A stretch of 64,000 nt of DNA from Linanthus parryae (GCA_023055425.1 JALGPY010000007.1:20346001-20410000); one strand, 5' to 3'; numbered from the stretch's first letter, positions 33,353 to 44,453 are shown. Numbers and translations: made by a program. The notes: generated by a model from the sequence alone, not told the origin.

Positions 33353-34711
33353 TTACTTGGATTTAACCACGAGGTCATCTACATAAAATTCCACTTCTTT
33401 GTGCATCATGTCGTGGAATAGGGCCATCATGGCCCGCTGGTAGGTTGCACCTGCGTTTTTGAGACCAAAGGGCATCACCGTGTAGTTGAACACTCCCACT
33501 GGGGTGATGAATGCAGTTTTCCGTGCATCTTCAGGGTCCATCTTGATCTGATTGTACCCGCTGAAGACGTCCATGAAACTGAACATGCGATGACCCGCTG
33601 TCGAATCGATGAGCAAATCGATGTTGGGGAGCAGAAAATCGTCCTTGGGGCAGAAGCGATTGAGATCTCGGAAGTCCACGCAGATGCGAAGCTGTCCATT
33701 CTTCTTTATCACTGGCACAATATTGGCCAGCCATGTGGGATGGTGATTCGGTTCTATGAACCTGGCCTCCAGGAGTTTGACAATCTCCTGTTTGATCTTC
33801 ACGTCAAGCTCTGGCCTGAAGCTTCTTGTGCTCTGCTTTACCGGCTTAGACCCCGGGATGATGTCTAAACGGTGCATGGTGATACTTGTGTCCAGTCCGG
33901 GCATCTCATCATACTCCCATGCGAACACGTCTTTGTACTCAGTCAGGAGCTGCAGTAGTCCTTGCTCCTCTTCGCTTGTGAGGTCCGCGCTTAAGAAGAC
34001 TGGCCTCTTCTTTTCTTCGTTCGGGCTTGGGAACACTTCCTTTAGCTCTTGCTTCTGTGGTCTGGGTCTGTCTTCCATGCATTCGGGTGCTTCTTTGAGC
34101 TTCTCATCTGGAGCGCTCTGCATTGGCTTTTTCGTTACCACAATCTTCTCGATTTGGTTGATTTGCCCAGGGATATCCCCATGCCCGCGTGAGGACATCC
34201 CCGCGCACCTTCATATGCGATAGCATTTCTTCCCGTTGGCGTAGAAACTCTCTATCTCTTTGCCTTCAGGGTCATGCTTTGCTATTCTCTTCAGAGTATA
34301 TACGTTCTTTCGTTGGTAAGCGATTTGCGGCGCCTCTTCCCGTGTGGGCGGCTTTTCCTTGGCATCCTCCCTTGTCACCATCACTCCCCCAGGCGACTGA
34401 TCCTTGATATCTTCCCATAGGGGTAAAGGAGTAGGGTTGAATGGTCCCGGTGTTTGCTCGTCCGCCATCTCGGTGAACCACACCGCCTCGCTGAGATGTG
34501 CTTCATCCATGTTGAATGGATTCGTTGAAGCCGGTATCTCGACTATTCTGTCGTTCCAGATAGCTTTCATGACTTGGTGAGCTGTTGAAGGGACCGCGTC
34601 AAAACGATGAATCCAGGCTCGAACTATGATCATGTGATACGTAGTGTTCGCATCTATGACATAGAACTTCGCTGAGCACTTAATTTTGCTCGGATCCATC
34701 CTATCGTCATT
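33353..34711 (-). pseudogene. Tat reverse transcriptase N-terminal half and connector
   Basis: The main frame 33353-34198 has DVFAWEYDEMPGLD, VKQSTRSFRPE, NIVPVIKKNGQLRICVDFRDLN, CPKDDFLLPNIDLLID, FSFMDVFSGYNQI, VMPFGLKNAGATYQRAM and the active site FYVDDLVVKS. It ends in an in-frame TAA near 33350. The connector 34199-34711 (YVIDANTTYHMI, RAWIHRFDAVPSTAHQ) is in the same frame but split off by a TGA near 34209. A one-base shift near 34710 separates it from protease. Four defects in all keep pol from being read through. Confidence 0.92.
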
Positions 34712-36807
34712 CTGGAGTCGCTTCCAAATCCCATCAGCGGAGATGGACGCCTGACAATCTTGTACTCGGGGATCCCTGCTAGCTTCAGTGTGTGGAGCGA
34801 AACGACGTTGACCGCTGCCCCTCCATCGACAAACGCTCTTTTGAACTCGACGCCATTGATGATGGCTGTCACATACAGAGGCCTCTGGTGGCTCGCATCT
34901 GTCTTCTTGTCGCTGGCAGAAAAGGTCATAATCTTTTCTGTAGAGCGAGACGCCCTGATGACTTTCCCATTGGAGACTACAAGATCCTCCTCGTAGTCCT
35001 CTGCTATCCTCAAGATCGCTTTCGTCATTTCTGTCCGGCATTTCTCTGAGAAGTTCATCTCGTCGAAGAATCTGCTGAAGCCGTGCGACCCCTTCATCCG
35101 GTCGGCACGTTCGTCCTCCGTGTCTACGCTGTAGTCCTCATCATTATGGACTTCGGCAATGATGGGTAGACCATCCTCTGCGACTTCTTCCAGATCCACA
35201 ATCGAGATCATGGCGACCTCTTTACCTTTCGAGTCTTGCTCCGCATGGGCAGGAAGTGGATTGTTGCGCACATCCTTCCTGTGATCGCTGACGATCAGTT
35301 CGCCGTTCTTCATCTTTTGGTTGAATACAATCCTGAGCTTCTTACAGTCCGATGTGGGATGCATGACCTTTCCGTGGTACTCGCACCACTTCGGGTCCCT
35401 CACCATCTCCTTGGAGGGTTCTTTCTCGAGCGGCGGTAGGACACCGTCCTTGCGCCACTGCCTGCAGAGGTCGCTTGCTTCTTCCACCGAACATGGCAGA
35501 GGTGATGCATCGAAGTTCACAATCTTCGCCTGCTTCTGGGGTGAAACTGTATTGACCTCAGCTTCGCGTCCCCTCTTGTAACTGAATCTCCCGATCTTGT
35601 AGGTAGTACCGCTCGAGGATCGCTCCGGAGCGTTTTTCTTTTTCTGCCTCTCCACTATAGGCTCGATGTTCTTCGTGCATTCGATTAGTTTTGAAAACGT
35701 AGGTGTTTGCAGGTTGATGAGCATACCTTTGTATTCATCTCGCATGCACTGCAGGCATATTTCTACGAGCCGACTTTCGAGCATCGGATCTTTGCATTCC
35801 AAGGACTTCGCCCTGAACTTCTTGATGAAAGTTATCCCATCCTCCTCGCGCTTCTGATACATCCGCAAGAGGTGGATCATTGTCACTTTTTCCTCCATCT
35901 GGAAGAACTTGGTGTAGAACTTTTGGACCATGTCGTCCCAAGTCTTGACGGACCCAGCTTCCAACGTCCTGTACCACTTGTACGCCACGTTTCCCAAAGA
36001 CTTCGAGAATTCTCGCATCAGCAGTTTGGGATCAGCTCCATACGGCCCCATGACATCAATGAAACGCATGACATGTTCATGAGCGTTTCCATTGACATCT
36101 TCGAACTTGTCCCATTTGGGAGCCTTGTACCCAACCGGGTTAGGCATGAGATAGATCTCTCGCGGGATAGGTGGATCGTTGTCTAGCTTCGGAATGATGG
36201 TATCCACGAACGATTGGTGAGCAAGAATGGTGTCTATGCGCTTCTGCAGAGACGTCATACACTCTGGGGTGTTTCCCTCGGTAGCAGGTGGAGGGGTTGC
36301 CGAAGGCGGAGGCGACACATATGCCGCAGGAGGATTGGGGACGTATTGAGCGTTCGCATTACCCCAGATTGCCGTTGGAGGAGGCAGGGGATATTGCGAG
36401 GCCGGATTAGGTACCAAGGCCGGAGGCTGAGGGGTGTGAGCAGTGAGGGGCAACATTTGAGCTGTTGATTCTTGAATCGAGGGTAGCTGCGTAGTTGCTG
36501 GTGGAGTCTGCAGATTAGGGTTGGGGTGTGTGGTTGACACTCCCAGTCCTTGAGCGGTAGGGGCTCCTCCTCCCTGAGAAACGGCGGTGCCTTGTGTAGG
36601 GTTCGGTGCAAGAGTCCCCAAGACAGCCATGATCCGTTCTAGCTGCGCAGATTGAGCTTTTAGAGCTTTCGCCTGACCTTGGATGGTGGCGTCTAAGGAT
36701 TCTAGCGTCGGGGCCTCACCGGTGGTCGTAGGAGTGCGGCGGGTCTCCTCTCCTGAGGCGGCTTCGGTGGAAGGCGATCTGTTGCTGATATCATCCTCCT
36801 GAGACAT
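34654..36807 (-). CDS. Tat gag and aspartic protease
   Basis: The ATG at 36807 (MSQEDDISNRSPSTEA) is 22 bases inside the primer site, which supports this start. Residues 20-70 are a coiled segment (ATIQGQAKALKAQSAQLERI). A proline-rich stretch follows (90-190). The gag core is at ~240-390: YKWYRTLEAGSVKTWDDMVQKF, TFIKKFRAKSLECKD. A zinc-binding motif CEYHGKVMHPTSDC lies near 480. The protease is at the end (LYVTAIINGVEFKRAFVDGG, INVV-type turn AAVNVVS), with D-G-G-A at the catalytic site as in many Tat elements. The frame runs 717 codons but ends in an out-of-frame tail after a one-base shift near 34710. Confidence 0.92.
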   Translation of the reverse strand: MSQEDDISNRSPSTEAASGEETRRTPTTTGEAPTLESLDATIQGQAKALKAQSAQLERIMAVLGTLAPNPTQGTAVSQGGGAPTAQGLGVSTTHPNPNLQTPPATTQLPSIQESTAQMLPLTAHTPQPPALVPNPASQYPLPPPTAIWGNANAQYVPNPPAAYVSPPPSATPPPATEGNTPECMTSLQKRIDTILAHQSFVDTIIPKLDNDPPIPREIYLMPNPVGYKAPKWDKFEDVNGNAHEHVMRFIDVMGPYGADPKLLMREFSKSLGNVAYKWYRTLEAGSVKTWDDMVQKFYTKFFQMEEKVTMIHLLRMYQKREEDGITFIKKFRAKSLECKDPMLESRLVEICLQCMRDEYKGMLINLQTPTFSKLIECTKNIEPIVERQKKKNAPERSSSGTTYKIGRFSYKRGREAEVNTVSPQKQAKIVNFDASPLPCSVEEASDLCRQWRKDGVLPPLEKEPSKEMVRDPKWCEYHGKVMHPTSDCKKLRIVFNQKMKNGELIVSDHRKDVRNNPLPAHAEQDSKGKEVAMISIVDLEEVAEDGLPIIAEVHNDEDYSVDTEDERADRMKGSHGFSRFFDEMNFSEKCRTEMTKAILRIAEDYEEDLVVSNGKVIRASRSTEKIMTFSASDKKTDASHQRPLYVTAIINGVEFKRAFVDGGAAVNVVSLHTLKLAGIPEYKIVRRPSPLMGFGSDSRMTIGWIRAKLSAQRSSMS

Positions 36808-36828
36808 GGTTGCTTTTGATGGTAAGTT

Positions 36829-36845
36829 TCACGTCGGGTTCGCCA
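36829..36845 (-). promoter_or_regulatory. Primer binding site of the Tat element
   Basis: The sense strand reads TGGCGAACCCGACGTGA three bases inside the 5' LTR. It begins with TGG as required to pair with a tRNA CCA end. I cannot assign the tRNA with confidence. Confidence 0.75.
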
Positions 36846-36848
36846 AAA

Positions 36849-37476
36849 TGTGCAAAAGAGATTCCGGTAGGGAGACCTCCGTGTACACCGTAAGTAGAGG
36901 ATCAGAGATGGCACAGGAAGAGTTGGGTTGTGTGTAGGGAGAGAGTAAGGCAGTAGTAATGTCTCAAAGAGAGACAGAGGTTTGGCAGAGCTTCCGCGTA
37001 TGGCTAGTGTGTTCTCCTTTGTATGGAAAGGTTAACGTCCTATATATAACGGAGAATGTGACCGTTGCAGCGTGGTTAATGCGCCCATCAATGGCGGCTT
37101 AATTAGCTTAACCGCAACGGCACGTTCGTCCGCCTATATAGGGACCGTTACAGCACGTTATGCGCGAATACCAAAACCGTTACGGGGTTGACCGGGTTTG
37201 CCTGGATTGACCGGGTTTATGGAGCTCGTGCCATAAATCTCTCAAAAGCAGTTACTAAAGGTCGCGCGCAGGCTTGGCTCGCACGCGACAGGACTTACTC
37301 TAGCCTCCAAACCACTAAGTCCATACAAGTCCCGTGCAGTGGTATGCGAGGGCCCTGTCTCGCAGCCCCCACATGGATCAGCGCGGCTGGTGATCCAGTG
37401 TGTGTGGAGCACAATATGGTGTGCTAAATGGTTGCCACGTGGCCAAGATCAGTCAGCTCAGAAAGCACTATCTACA
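36849..37476 (-). repeat. 5' LTR of the Tat element (628 bp)
   Basis: It has the same ends (TGTGCA / ATCTACA) and length as the LTR at 14163. TATA-like TATATATAA is at about 37041-37049 on the + strand; the sense TTATATATAGG would place the transcript start about 460 bases into the LTR. Target duplication ATTAT follows at 37477-37481. Confidence 0.95.
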
Positions 37477-37481
37477 ATTAT

Positions 37482-38407
37482 CTACTAGTGTCTTTCACTC
37501 CCTGAATATTATGAAGGCTTTACTCTTTGCTTCATCACGAATATCCAAATCATCCTTGAGTAGTCCTCTATGATGCTCAAAAATTACATGTACCCGCCAA
37601 TCGCCTCAAATCGAGATGGACCCCAACAATCCGAATGGATGTAATCAAGAGTACCTTTTGTTTTATGAACCGCCTTAGGGAACTTGCTACCTTATAGCTT
37701 CCCGTGCACGCAGTGCTCACAAAACCTTAGGCTCTTGAGTGCATGTCCAGTGAGATCGCCTTTCTTGGGAAGTTCCTGCATTCCATGTTCACTCATATGA
37801 CCGAGCCTCATATGCCATGGCTTAATCAGCTTCCTTAATCTCGGCCGAGACAACTTCGACATATCATGTGATAGTCAAACCCTGTAGTACATACAAATTC
37901 CAATCCTTGACCCCTTTGAGTAGCACATCCGAGTCCTTGTAGACGTATAATCCTCCACATTCACCCTTCAAGCTAAATCCCTTGTTGTCGAGTAGACTAA
38001 AAAAATCGGATTCTTTGTGACGAGTGGTACGTGTCTAACATCCTTTAAAGTACATGTCTTCCCATCATAAGTCTTGAACCTAACTGAACATTTTCCTATG
38101 ACCTTGCAAACAAATCCGTTTTCCATGTGAAATGATCCTCCATCTGCACGATTGTAGCTTGAAAACAGTTCCCTATTCAAAACGATATGATAAGAATCCC
38201 CTGAGTCAAGAAACAGACATCCGGTTAATGCACGATATCATCCGCTATCCTCAGACGAATTCCCCTTCTCTACAACGGATTACGTACATGTTGACCTCAT
38301 TTCGGTCAATCCTTCTTCTAGTACCCCTTCTCGTTATACCAAGCACAAACATTCTTGGGTAACTTAGAACCGGAGAACTGCTTCTTCTTGTTCTTCTTAC
38401 CCTTCTT
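37482..38407 (-). pseudogene. copia-A protease end, GAG-pre-integrase and integrase N-terminus
   Basis: Reading leftward from 38180: HMENGFVCKVIGKCSVRF, TLKDVRHVPLVTKN (protease C-terminal region), then a region with SEHGMQELPKKGDLTG, CEHCVHGK and TLDYIHSDCWGPSR. This is the H-H-C-C zinc module and the first catalytic D of Copia integrase. The piece ends at the Tat target site on the left and at the solo LTR target site (TTCTT, 38403-38407) on the right. Several stops and frameshifts are present. Confidence 0.85.
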
Positions 38408-40818
38408 TGTAACAACCCCCTAGTTCCGGCTCGGGAGAGACCGGGAGGGTGCTACTTGCAACGAAACGGCGGGAATCAAGAAACAAAACATCCATACTTA
38501 TATATTACAACTTCATAATTGTCTCATTACATTACAAAAGCTGAAATTAAACTAAGTGTTCGACATGATAAGAGAAACTAAGATAATAGTACAGTTACGC
38601 GACCCCCAACTACATTGAGCTCCCTTCGCCTAGACCTGCGGGGGAAAGAAACAAAGACCGCAGTTTTTCCAAAAGTCAGCAAGAAGTGCTGAGTAAGTAA
38701 ACACCCAAACACGTAAATCGGATACGAAGCATTTTCTTTGAGTAAACAAGATGACATGTTGAGAAGTAATCAAAAATGTACTCACAAATGTCCATGTATA
38801 AATCCATATTCTCAACTCCTCATTTAGTCACATAATTTTTAGGGAATGAAATCTCAAATCATCTCATTATATATCCAAGGGAAAAAGTTCCCGAATCCAT
38901 ACCATTGTCCCGATTAGGGGATTCCAAAAGATTTCCAAATCTCTGTAAATTATCGATATGAAAGCCATATTATTATTTTATTGTAGCGGGGAATAACCAA
39001 CCATCTCATATATCACAACATATCCCATATCCAAGCTACCAAGACCTTAAGTGCCGGCACCCCCCTAAGACTTCTTGCGGCCAGAGAGGTGAGTACAGGG
39101 AGCGACCCGGGGCTAAATGCGGCCGGGTTAGTCATATAAGTATCCAAAGTATCCAAATAATATTCCGCCGCAAAACTCTTTCCACTTTACGTTATTACAC
39201 AAAATTAATTTTTTTTTTCATGTGAAAGCTTTAAAAGAATCATTTGATCATATAATTAAAATCTCAAGTCAAACACGAATATCGTAAATCACATTTTGAG
39301 ACATAAAACTCGTAAAATATTTAGACACGAAGGGAGGACGGGCTTACTAGGCGTGGCATGTTTACTAACCTTAATGCACAACCGTGAATAGCACGAAATG
39401 ACTTCTACAAGTAGACGTAGCCCTCGTCTATGAAGTCGTCACCTACAATTTATAATCCCTAATCAAATTCCAATTCCAATTAACTTGTATAATGCAAGTA
39501 TGTGTTGCATGCTACAATTATTTAGTGACGTTTGCTTATTTTAATTTCTATATAATACCCAATCCCTCATTTCCAATATTCATGGTAAATTTCAAGCCAA
39601 TTATAAAAAGTGGGAATTTATCATCCTATCATTAAGTAGGAATTTACAAGATTAACTCATATTTAATCAATCATATAATTATTCATATACCCACCAATTG
39701 TAAATAACATTTTATAAAAACAATTTAGTTAACTTTAATGAGCATAATTATTTATTTCAAACATTATTTGAATTAATTCAACTCTTAGGGAATTCTTAAA
39801 ATAATATCGTGCTTTTACAATACAACTCAAGTTCATAAATTTTCCCATAATGGCATATATAGCCATTTGGTTGTGGCCAACTTGTATGTTATAAAAAAAT
39901 CATCTTTTCACTTGTATTGCTAAATAATCATATATATTGATTTAATCCAAATATTACATTTCCTTAATAGTTACAATCCCATTCATAAGAAGTTAATTTA
40001 TACTTTTAGATCATAAACTTGTATAAAAATACTATAATAATAATAATATAACTAAAATCTCATAGATATTTCCTCTCAACTTATATTTCAAGAGTATTTA
40101 TTTAAATAGCTATTGTAAGAAACTGCAAATCTTATATTTAATTGATTTAGATAATCAAGTGCATTAAGAGAAAATCAGATTGTATGCACCCAAGACCCCC
40201 AGAGTTTCTGCTTTAAACGGAATCACCCCCCCCCCCCCCCCCCCCAAGTTTCTGTTTATTGCAAAAGTCACCCCCAACACACTTCATCTTCATCCTCACC
40301 AACTCCCAACCATGAATCTTCTCACACAATGATAGCCATACGATTTGATGTTACAAAACTCAAATCGTGTTAAAACAATGTGATTCATGCCAAAAATCGT
40401 CAAAATTGGTTACCGATTGATAGAGAACCGGGTTTGTGTTTCGGGTTGAGCTTCTCGCCAGAAATTATGGCTCTCCGGTGGGTGGGTCGCCAGGATTGAA
40501 GGTCCCTGAGCTTGGTCGGACCCCCAGGGGTGTGGGTGAGGCGCCGAAAGAGGCGGAGGAGTGGCGGAGGGGGTCCCGTCGATTTGCCGTCGGGTTGGCC
40601 TCCGGGTTGGCTTCGCCGGTGGTTTCGGCCGCCGGTGCTTCTGCTGCTGCTTTGTTCGATTAGCGAGAGACAACAGAGGGGGAAAGAAAGGGTATCGAAG
40701 CCTGAGAGAGAAAGGGAGAAGTCTGGCGGTGGCGGGGGTTCCTTTCCGTCGGGTTCAAGCTGCGGCAGTGGTGGCCTTTGGCCACTGCTGTTGCTGGCTG
40801 CTCTTTGCCGGACGAAAC

Positions 40819-40849
<31 letters not shown>

Positions 40850-41450
40850 TAGGGCCAGAGTGTGAGAAGGGGAGTCGAAGCAGATGGAGTGGGGGACTGA
40901 GGTGGTTGTGGTAGCGTTGATGGTGGTGGTTCGTCGGTGGTGGTGATGGTGATGGTGGTTGGGTGTTGTTTCACTTGTTTACTGGTGAAGACGAGAGGGG
41001 TTTAAGGGGTATTAAATGCAGTGCAAATTATAGATTAGGTAGTCAATTTAGACTAGGTCTTGGTTTTGGGTCAAGTCAAATGGCCAATGAGGAAGAAGTC
41101 TTGGTCAATTGGCCAATTGATAAGTTTTATGGGAGGTATAAGGTGCTTTGGGTGTACTCTTACATGTGTGAAAAATGTTTTTTTATGCTTTACAAGTAGG
41201 TATAAATGTTAGGATAGTTTGGTAGTATCAATTATAAGATTTTAATGTTTTATTTAGGTTTATTATTTAAACTTATTTTATATAAACTAATTGTAAATAA
41301 ATTAACTTATAATACAAATAGTAACACTAGTCTCCCAACTAAAATATAAATCTAAATATTTACCAAGTAATTTCTAATAATTAAAATCGGTAATAGATCC
41401 TCTCGTGAAAAATTACTATTTTACCACTAGCGTAAACTCGGGGTATTACA
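38408..41450 (-). mobile_element. Solo LTR, ~3 kb LTR family, copy a (3043 bp)
   Basis: The + strand ends are TGTAACAACCCCC and GGGGTATTACA; the 5 bp duplication TTCTT is at 38403-38407 and 41451-41455. The sense orientation is minus, deduced from copy b where a polypurine tract precedes TGTAATACCCC. It has no internal domain, so it arose by recombination between two LTRs. It contains a 20-base C run (40226-40245) and a GA-rich run near 40820-40850. The small frames inside (40410-40974) are low-complexity and not genes. Confidence 0.88.
40226..40245. repeat. Poly-C run of 20 bases
   Basis: Twenty consecutive C residues on the + strand within solo LTR copy a. The length may be an assembly or polymerase slippage artefact. 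Confidence 0.9.
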
Positions 41451-41455
41451 TTCTT

Positions 41456-42100
41456 GCTTCCACCGGTTTCCATCAAACCGGAATCATGGTCCTCTGTACC
41501 TGTTCCTGCACCCTTATGGCGTAGTTTCCTAGCATGGAGCGCCAATTTGACCTCCTCTAGAGATAAGTCATCCTTATTCACAATGAATGACTGAACAAAG
41601 TTCTCGTACAATGGAGGTAACGATAACAATAAAAAAAAAGTGCGACATCCTCATTACCCACCTTCTCGCCAATATTACGCAAATATAGAAGAATTGTATT
41701 TAATTGATCAAGATGGTATTTGAGAACCGTACCTCCGAGAATCCACAGTGTGAAGAGAATTTGCTTTAGCATCAACTTGCTAGTGAGACTCTTTGTCATG
41801 TAGAGACTCTCCAACTTTAGCCAAATGCCCGCTGCTTGCTTCTGATTTGCGACCTCGATGATCACTTCATCCGATAAGGAAAACATAATGTTCGAATGAG
41901 CCTTCTCCTCCATCGCCTTGAACTACGATGTATTAACATCCATGCCTCCGTTGTCTGTGGTCAAAGGTGCTCACAAGCCCTGCGATTTATGCAAAGCCTC
42001 CATTTTTATCTTCCACAGGCTGAAGATGTTCCGTCCTGTGAACCTATCGATCTTCAACATCGATTCATACATCGTTCTTAGTGGAGTAATCTTGACCTAA
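41456..42100 (-). pseudogene. copia-A gag (UBN2-type)
   Basis: The open pieces are 41578-41913 (MEEKAHSNIMFSLSDEVI, AAGIWLKLESLYMTKSLTSKLMLK, MLKQILFTL) and 41381-41629, whose copia part is LPPLYENFVQSFIVNKDDLSLEEVKLAL-like. This is the gag-polypeptide domain of Copia elements (capsid). The two pieces overlap in different frames, so there is a frameshift near 41630 beside an A run on the complementary strand. The N-terminus lies near 42090, just inside the primer site. The C-terminal zinc knuckle region is cut by solo LTR copy a. Confidence 0.85.
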
Positions 42101-42112
42101 GATCTGATACCA
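42101..42112 (-). promoter_or_regulatory. copia-A primer binding site (tRNA-iMet)
   Basis: The sense strand reads TGGTATCAGATC, one base different from the usual TGGTATCAGAGC, and lies three bases inside the LTR. Confidence 0.88.
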
Positions 42113-42115
42113 GTT

Positions 42116-42605
42116 TGTTATTACACTCACAGTGACTCTTACCTCACGAACGATATTGAAACAATGCAATCATACAAGATTTACGTGGTTCGTTAGCACA
42201 AAGTATGCCAACTACATCCACGGGCAAGAAAGACCTTATTCACTTAAGGATAACGTCTCACACAATGTTTACATGCGTTCATGGGACCCTCAAGGATCCT
42301 TTTTATACGCCCTAAAACCGCCCCGATACAATAAGGAAACAATCCAAGCCTTATATTTCGCCTCCATGAAGTCTTAGTGCGAAGGGACGAGATCTTCGTA
42401 CGAAGACCTTCATGCGAACCCTTCGTGCGAAGTACTTCCTGTTTTGCGATAGAACACTGTCGCAAGAAGAGATTTTGGTTTCCTTGCTTCTGGGATGTCT
42501 TCGTGCACAGACATCTTGTCTTCGTGCGAAGACCCCTTGGGCTTCACTCCCTTGATGCCCCATTGAGTTTCTTATATTTCAAGGCACTATTCTTACAAAT
42601 CTCCA
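42116..42605 (-). repeat. copia-A 5' LTR (about 490 bp)
   Basis: The left edge TGTTATTACACTC is set by the primer site. The right edge is set at ...ATCTCCA (sense TGGAGATTTG) and is uncertain by some bases because the partner LTR and TSD are outside the window. Sense TATAAAAAG is at 42300-42308. The U3 part holds several CTTCGTRCGAAG palindromes (42394-42405, 42421-42432, 42518-42533). Confidence 0.72.
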
Positions 42606-43099
42606 TCTTGACTTGAAGTACGAGTAATAAAAATTAACACTTATATTTTAAGCATAAGGAAAAATTAACACTTAATTTTGAAGCACAAATCAATATGAGT
42701 AACAAAAGCAAAAGGAACTATGTGGAACACAAATTAACACTTATTTTTGAAGCATAAGGAAAGAGATAGATAGATAGGGAACATACATAAAAGGAAAGTA
42801 GTAAGATAGAAAACATAGGAAGCATAACACAATGAGAGGCAGAGTTGTTTAGGGACAAAGGCTCTTACATATGTTTTTTCTCTTAAACCCCATAAATCTT
42901 AAGAACAAGAATGAGCAAAAGTATATAACACATTAAGCATTGCCATTATCTTCTTTTCCATCAAACGCCACTCGGTCGACTACGATGCAGGAGCATTTGA
43001 TTTCACATATCACAATGTTCTTGTTGCTCAGTCAAACAGAAAAAGAGAACAACTACATTCTATAATTCATGTGGATCATCTCATTGATCACAATATGGG
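42606..43099. other. No gene seen
   Basis: AT-rich sequence with a loosely repeated phrase, attaacacttat (three times in 42630-42760), and no coding signal. It may be the tail of the adjacent LINE relic or host sequence. Confidence 0.5.
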
Positions 43100-44040
43100 C
43101 AATTTCAGAGGGGAATTATTCAAAAGTCACCAAAGTCTCTTCTTGGTTGCTGCCTTTCTTGTCTAGAACATAAACAAACATGTTCTTATCTATAGAAATG
43201 TGCTGAAGTGTGCAGTTACAACATTTGAGAAGGATCTTGGTGTCCTCAGTGATGATGTTGTAGGCAAAATACTCTAGACAGGACTCTGTAATGCACCCAA
43301 CTGCTGCCTCCGAATCAGTTACAATGATGACCTCTTTGAGCTGGTTTTGAAAGATCAATACAAGGCCTCGATGATTTCCCCCATTACCTCTTGATCCATT
43401 TGCTTTCCTCGTCTCTAAATAACCACTCCATAACTAGCAACTCCGTGCTCTCCTTTTTTGCTTACATTCGCATTGAATTTGATTTTACCTTTGGAAGGAG
43501 CCATCCAATTAGTTCTAGAAATGTTACTCTCATTAGTACTCATGCATTGGCAGGCATTGAAAATCTCATTAGCACTCTCATCTTTATTACATCAAGTGGG
43601 GAACATTTATGGTTGAAGCAATAATTATTGCGACATATTCAGGTAGGCCAACAACCACTTAGGAACATAATCTAATGTGCATAATCAATCTTGTTAGCAT
43701 CATTGCGATTTAAATCAAACCATTGAAGGAAAAAATTACGGTGAATGTTGGAGTACCAATGAGAGTTAAAAGTCACTTCCAGTGGAGCAAGAGCTTTAGG
43801 GAAATTCCTGAAAAGATGATTCGGGTCCTCACTTTGCCCAGGGAAATGAGGACAAGAGTCATTAAGAGAAGGGCGGTGATGAACATTTGAGAGTTAGTAA
43901 AGATCTTATGTCTTATTTTCCAAGAAAAAATGATCAATTTCATGGACATTTTGATCTTCCATAGCCATTCACAGTTCAAAGGATAATGCTCATCTACATG
44001 ATAAGCTGCTATGGGGAATAAGCTATCCCTCAAAATGTGA
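43100..44040 (-). pseudogene. L1-type LINE 3' fragment (zf-RVT and RNase H regions)
   Basis: 43773-44033 reads PLNCEWLWKIKMSMKLIIFSWKIRHKIFT, the zinc-knuckle reverse-transcriptase tail of plant L1 LINEs. 43116-43358 reads LKEVIIVTDSEAAVGCI, an RNase H (RVT_3) core with the catalytic D, followed by a degenerate end. The two lie in LINE order on the minus strand with a decayed linker. There is no RT core and no clear poly-A, so both ends have been lost. Confidence 0.7.
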
Positions 44041-44440
44041 CATGTGGAATAGCTTATCCTTATCTACATAATTAACCTATCTGATCAGATACTAGGAGCT
44101 AGTGTATTTCGAAGAATGAGTTAAGTTTCGGGGACATCAGTCTCAAAGGGGGAGAGGAGATACAACCCTTCAATAAGTGGTGTTACGTTCTTAGTACCCT
44201 TGAGGCATGCTTGACCTTGAGACTTAGTAACCAAACAAGACTAGGACCACGTAAGTAGATATTCGGGACTACGCCTTTATTTGACGATGCTATGTGTGTT
44301 GCATTGCGTGAATTGGATAGTATTTATGCGATATTACTTGCCGACTATGTGACCTTAATTCTGATATTTAGTTTCTTGATAGATGGTTTTAGCATCCTGA
44401 GTAGTTGTATGATTTTAGCTTCGAGAACAAAGCTCTGTTT
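44041..44440 (+). pseudogene. Internal 3' remnant of the ~3 kb LTR retrotransposon
   Basis: This sequence leads directly into a polypurine tract and a 3' LTR, so it is the last part of the internal region. Only a degenerate frame is seen (ending near 44474, LRTKLCLRGEGCN). The rest of gag-pol and the 5' LTR are missing; the left border adjoins the LINE relic. Confidence 0.6.
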
Positions 44441-44453
44441 AAGGGGGGAAGGA
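44441..44453 (+). promoter_or_regulatory. Polypurine tract of the ~3 kb LTR family
   Basis: AAGGGGGGAAGGA abuts TGTAATACCCC. It sets the sense orientation of the family. Confidence 0.85.

Larger units (their letters stand above)
14163..37476 (-). mobile_element. Tat-lineage Ty3/Gypsy element with antisense genes (23.3 kb with nested copia)
   Basis: Two 628 bp LTRs (14163-14790 and 36849-37476) are flanked by the 5 bp duplication ATTAT (14158-14162 and 37477-37481). Without the nested Angela element and its TSD it is about 14.8 kb. The order on the minus strand is 5' LTR, primer site, gag-protease, RT, RNase H, second RNase H, integrase, tandem array, antisense unit, PPT, 3' LTR. The second RNase H after the first and the very long 3' region are hallmarks of the Tat lineage (established). 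About 15 LTR differences counted by eye (~2.4%) indicate moderate age. It is inserted in copia-A integrase. Confidence 0.93.
12260..42605 (-). mobile_element. copia-A: Tork/TNT1-like Copia element split by four insertions
   Basis: Minus-strand pieces can be read continuously once insertions are removed: 5' LTR 42116-42605, primer site 42101-42112, gag 41456-42100, protease/integrase 37482-38407, integrase 13981-14162 and 13271-13587, RT end and RNase H 12260-13070. The insertions are the Athila element (at 12260), a hAT MITE, the Tat element and a solo LTR; the last three each show a target-site duplication. The 3' LTR lies left of the Athila element and outside the window. The lineage call rests on the gag (UBN2-like) and integrase motifs and is approximate. 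Confidence 0.85.

Noticed and set aside
40410..40974. Overlapping Arg/Gly or Pro/Ser-rich frames as a gene
   Set aside because: They lie in the GC- and GA-rich leader of solo LTR copy a; several frames are open at once and none has a domain.
38408..41450. DNA transposon with TGTAAYACCCC inverted termini
   Set aside because: Only TG..CA plus a few bases are inverted, the TSD is 5 bp and a related copy is preceded by a polypurine tract, which fits a solo LTR better.
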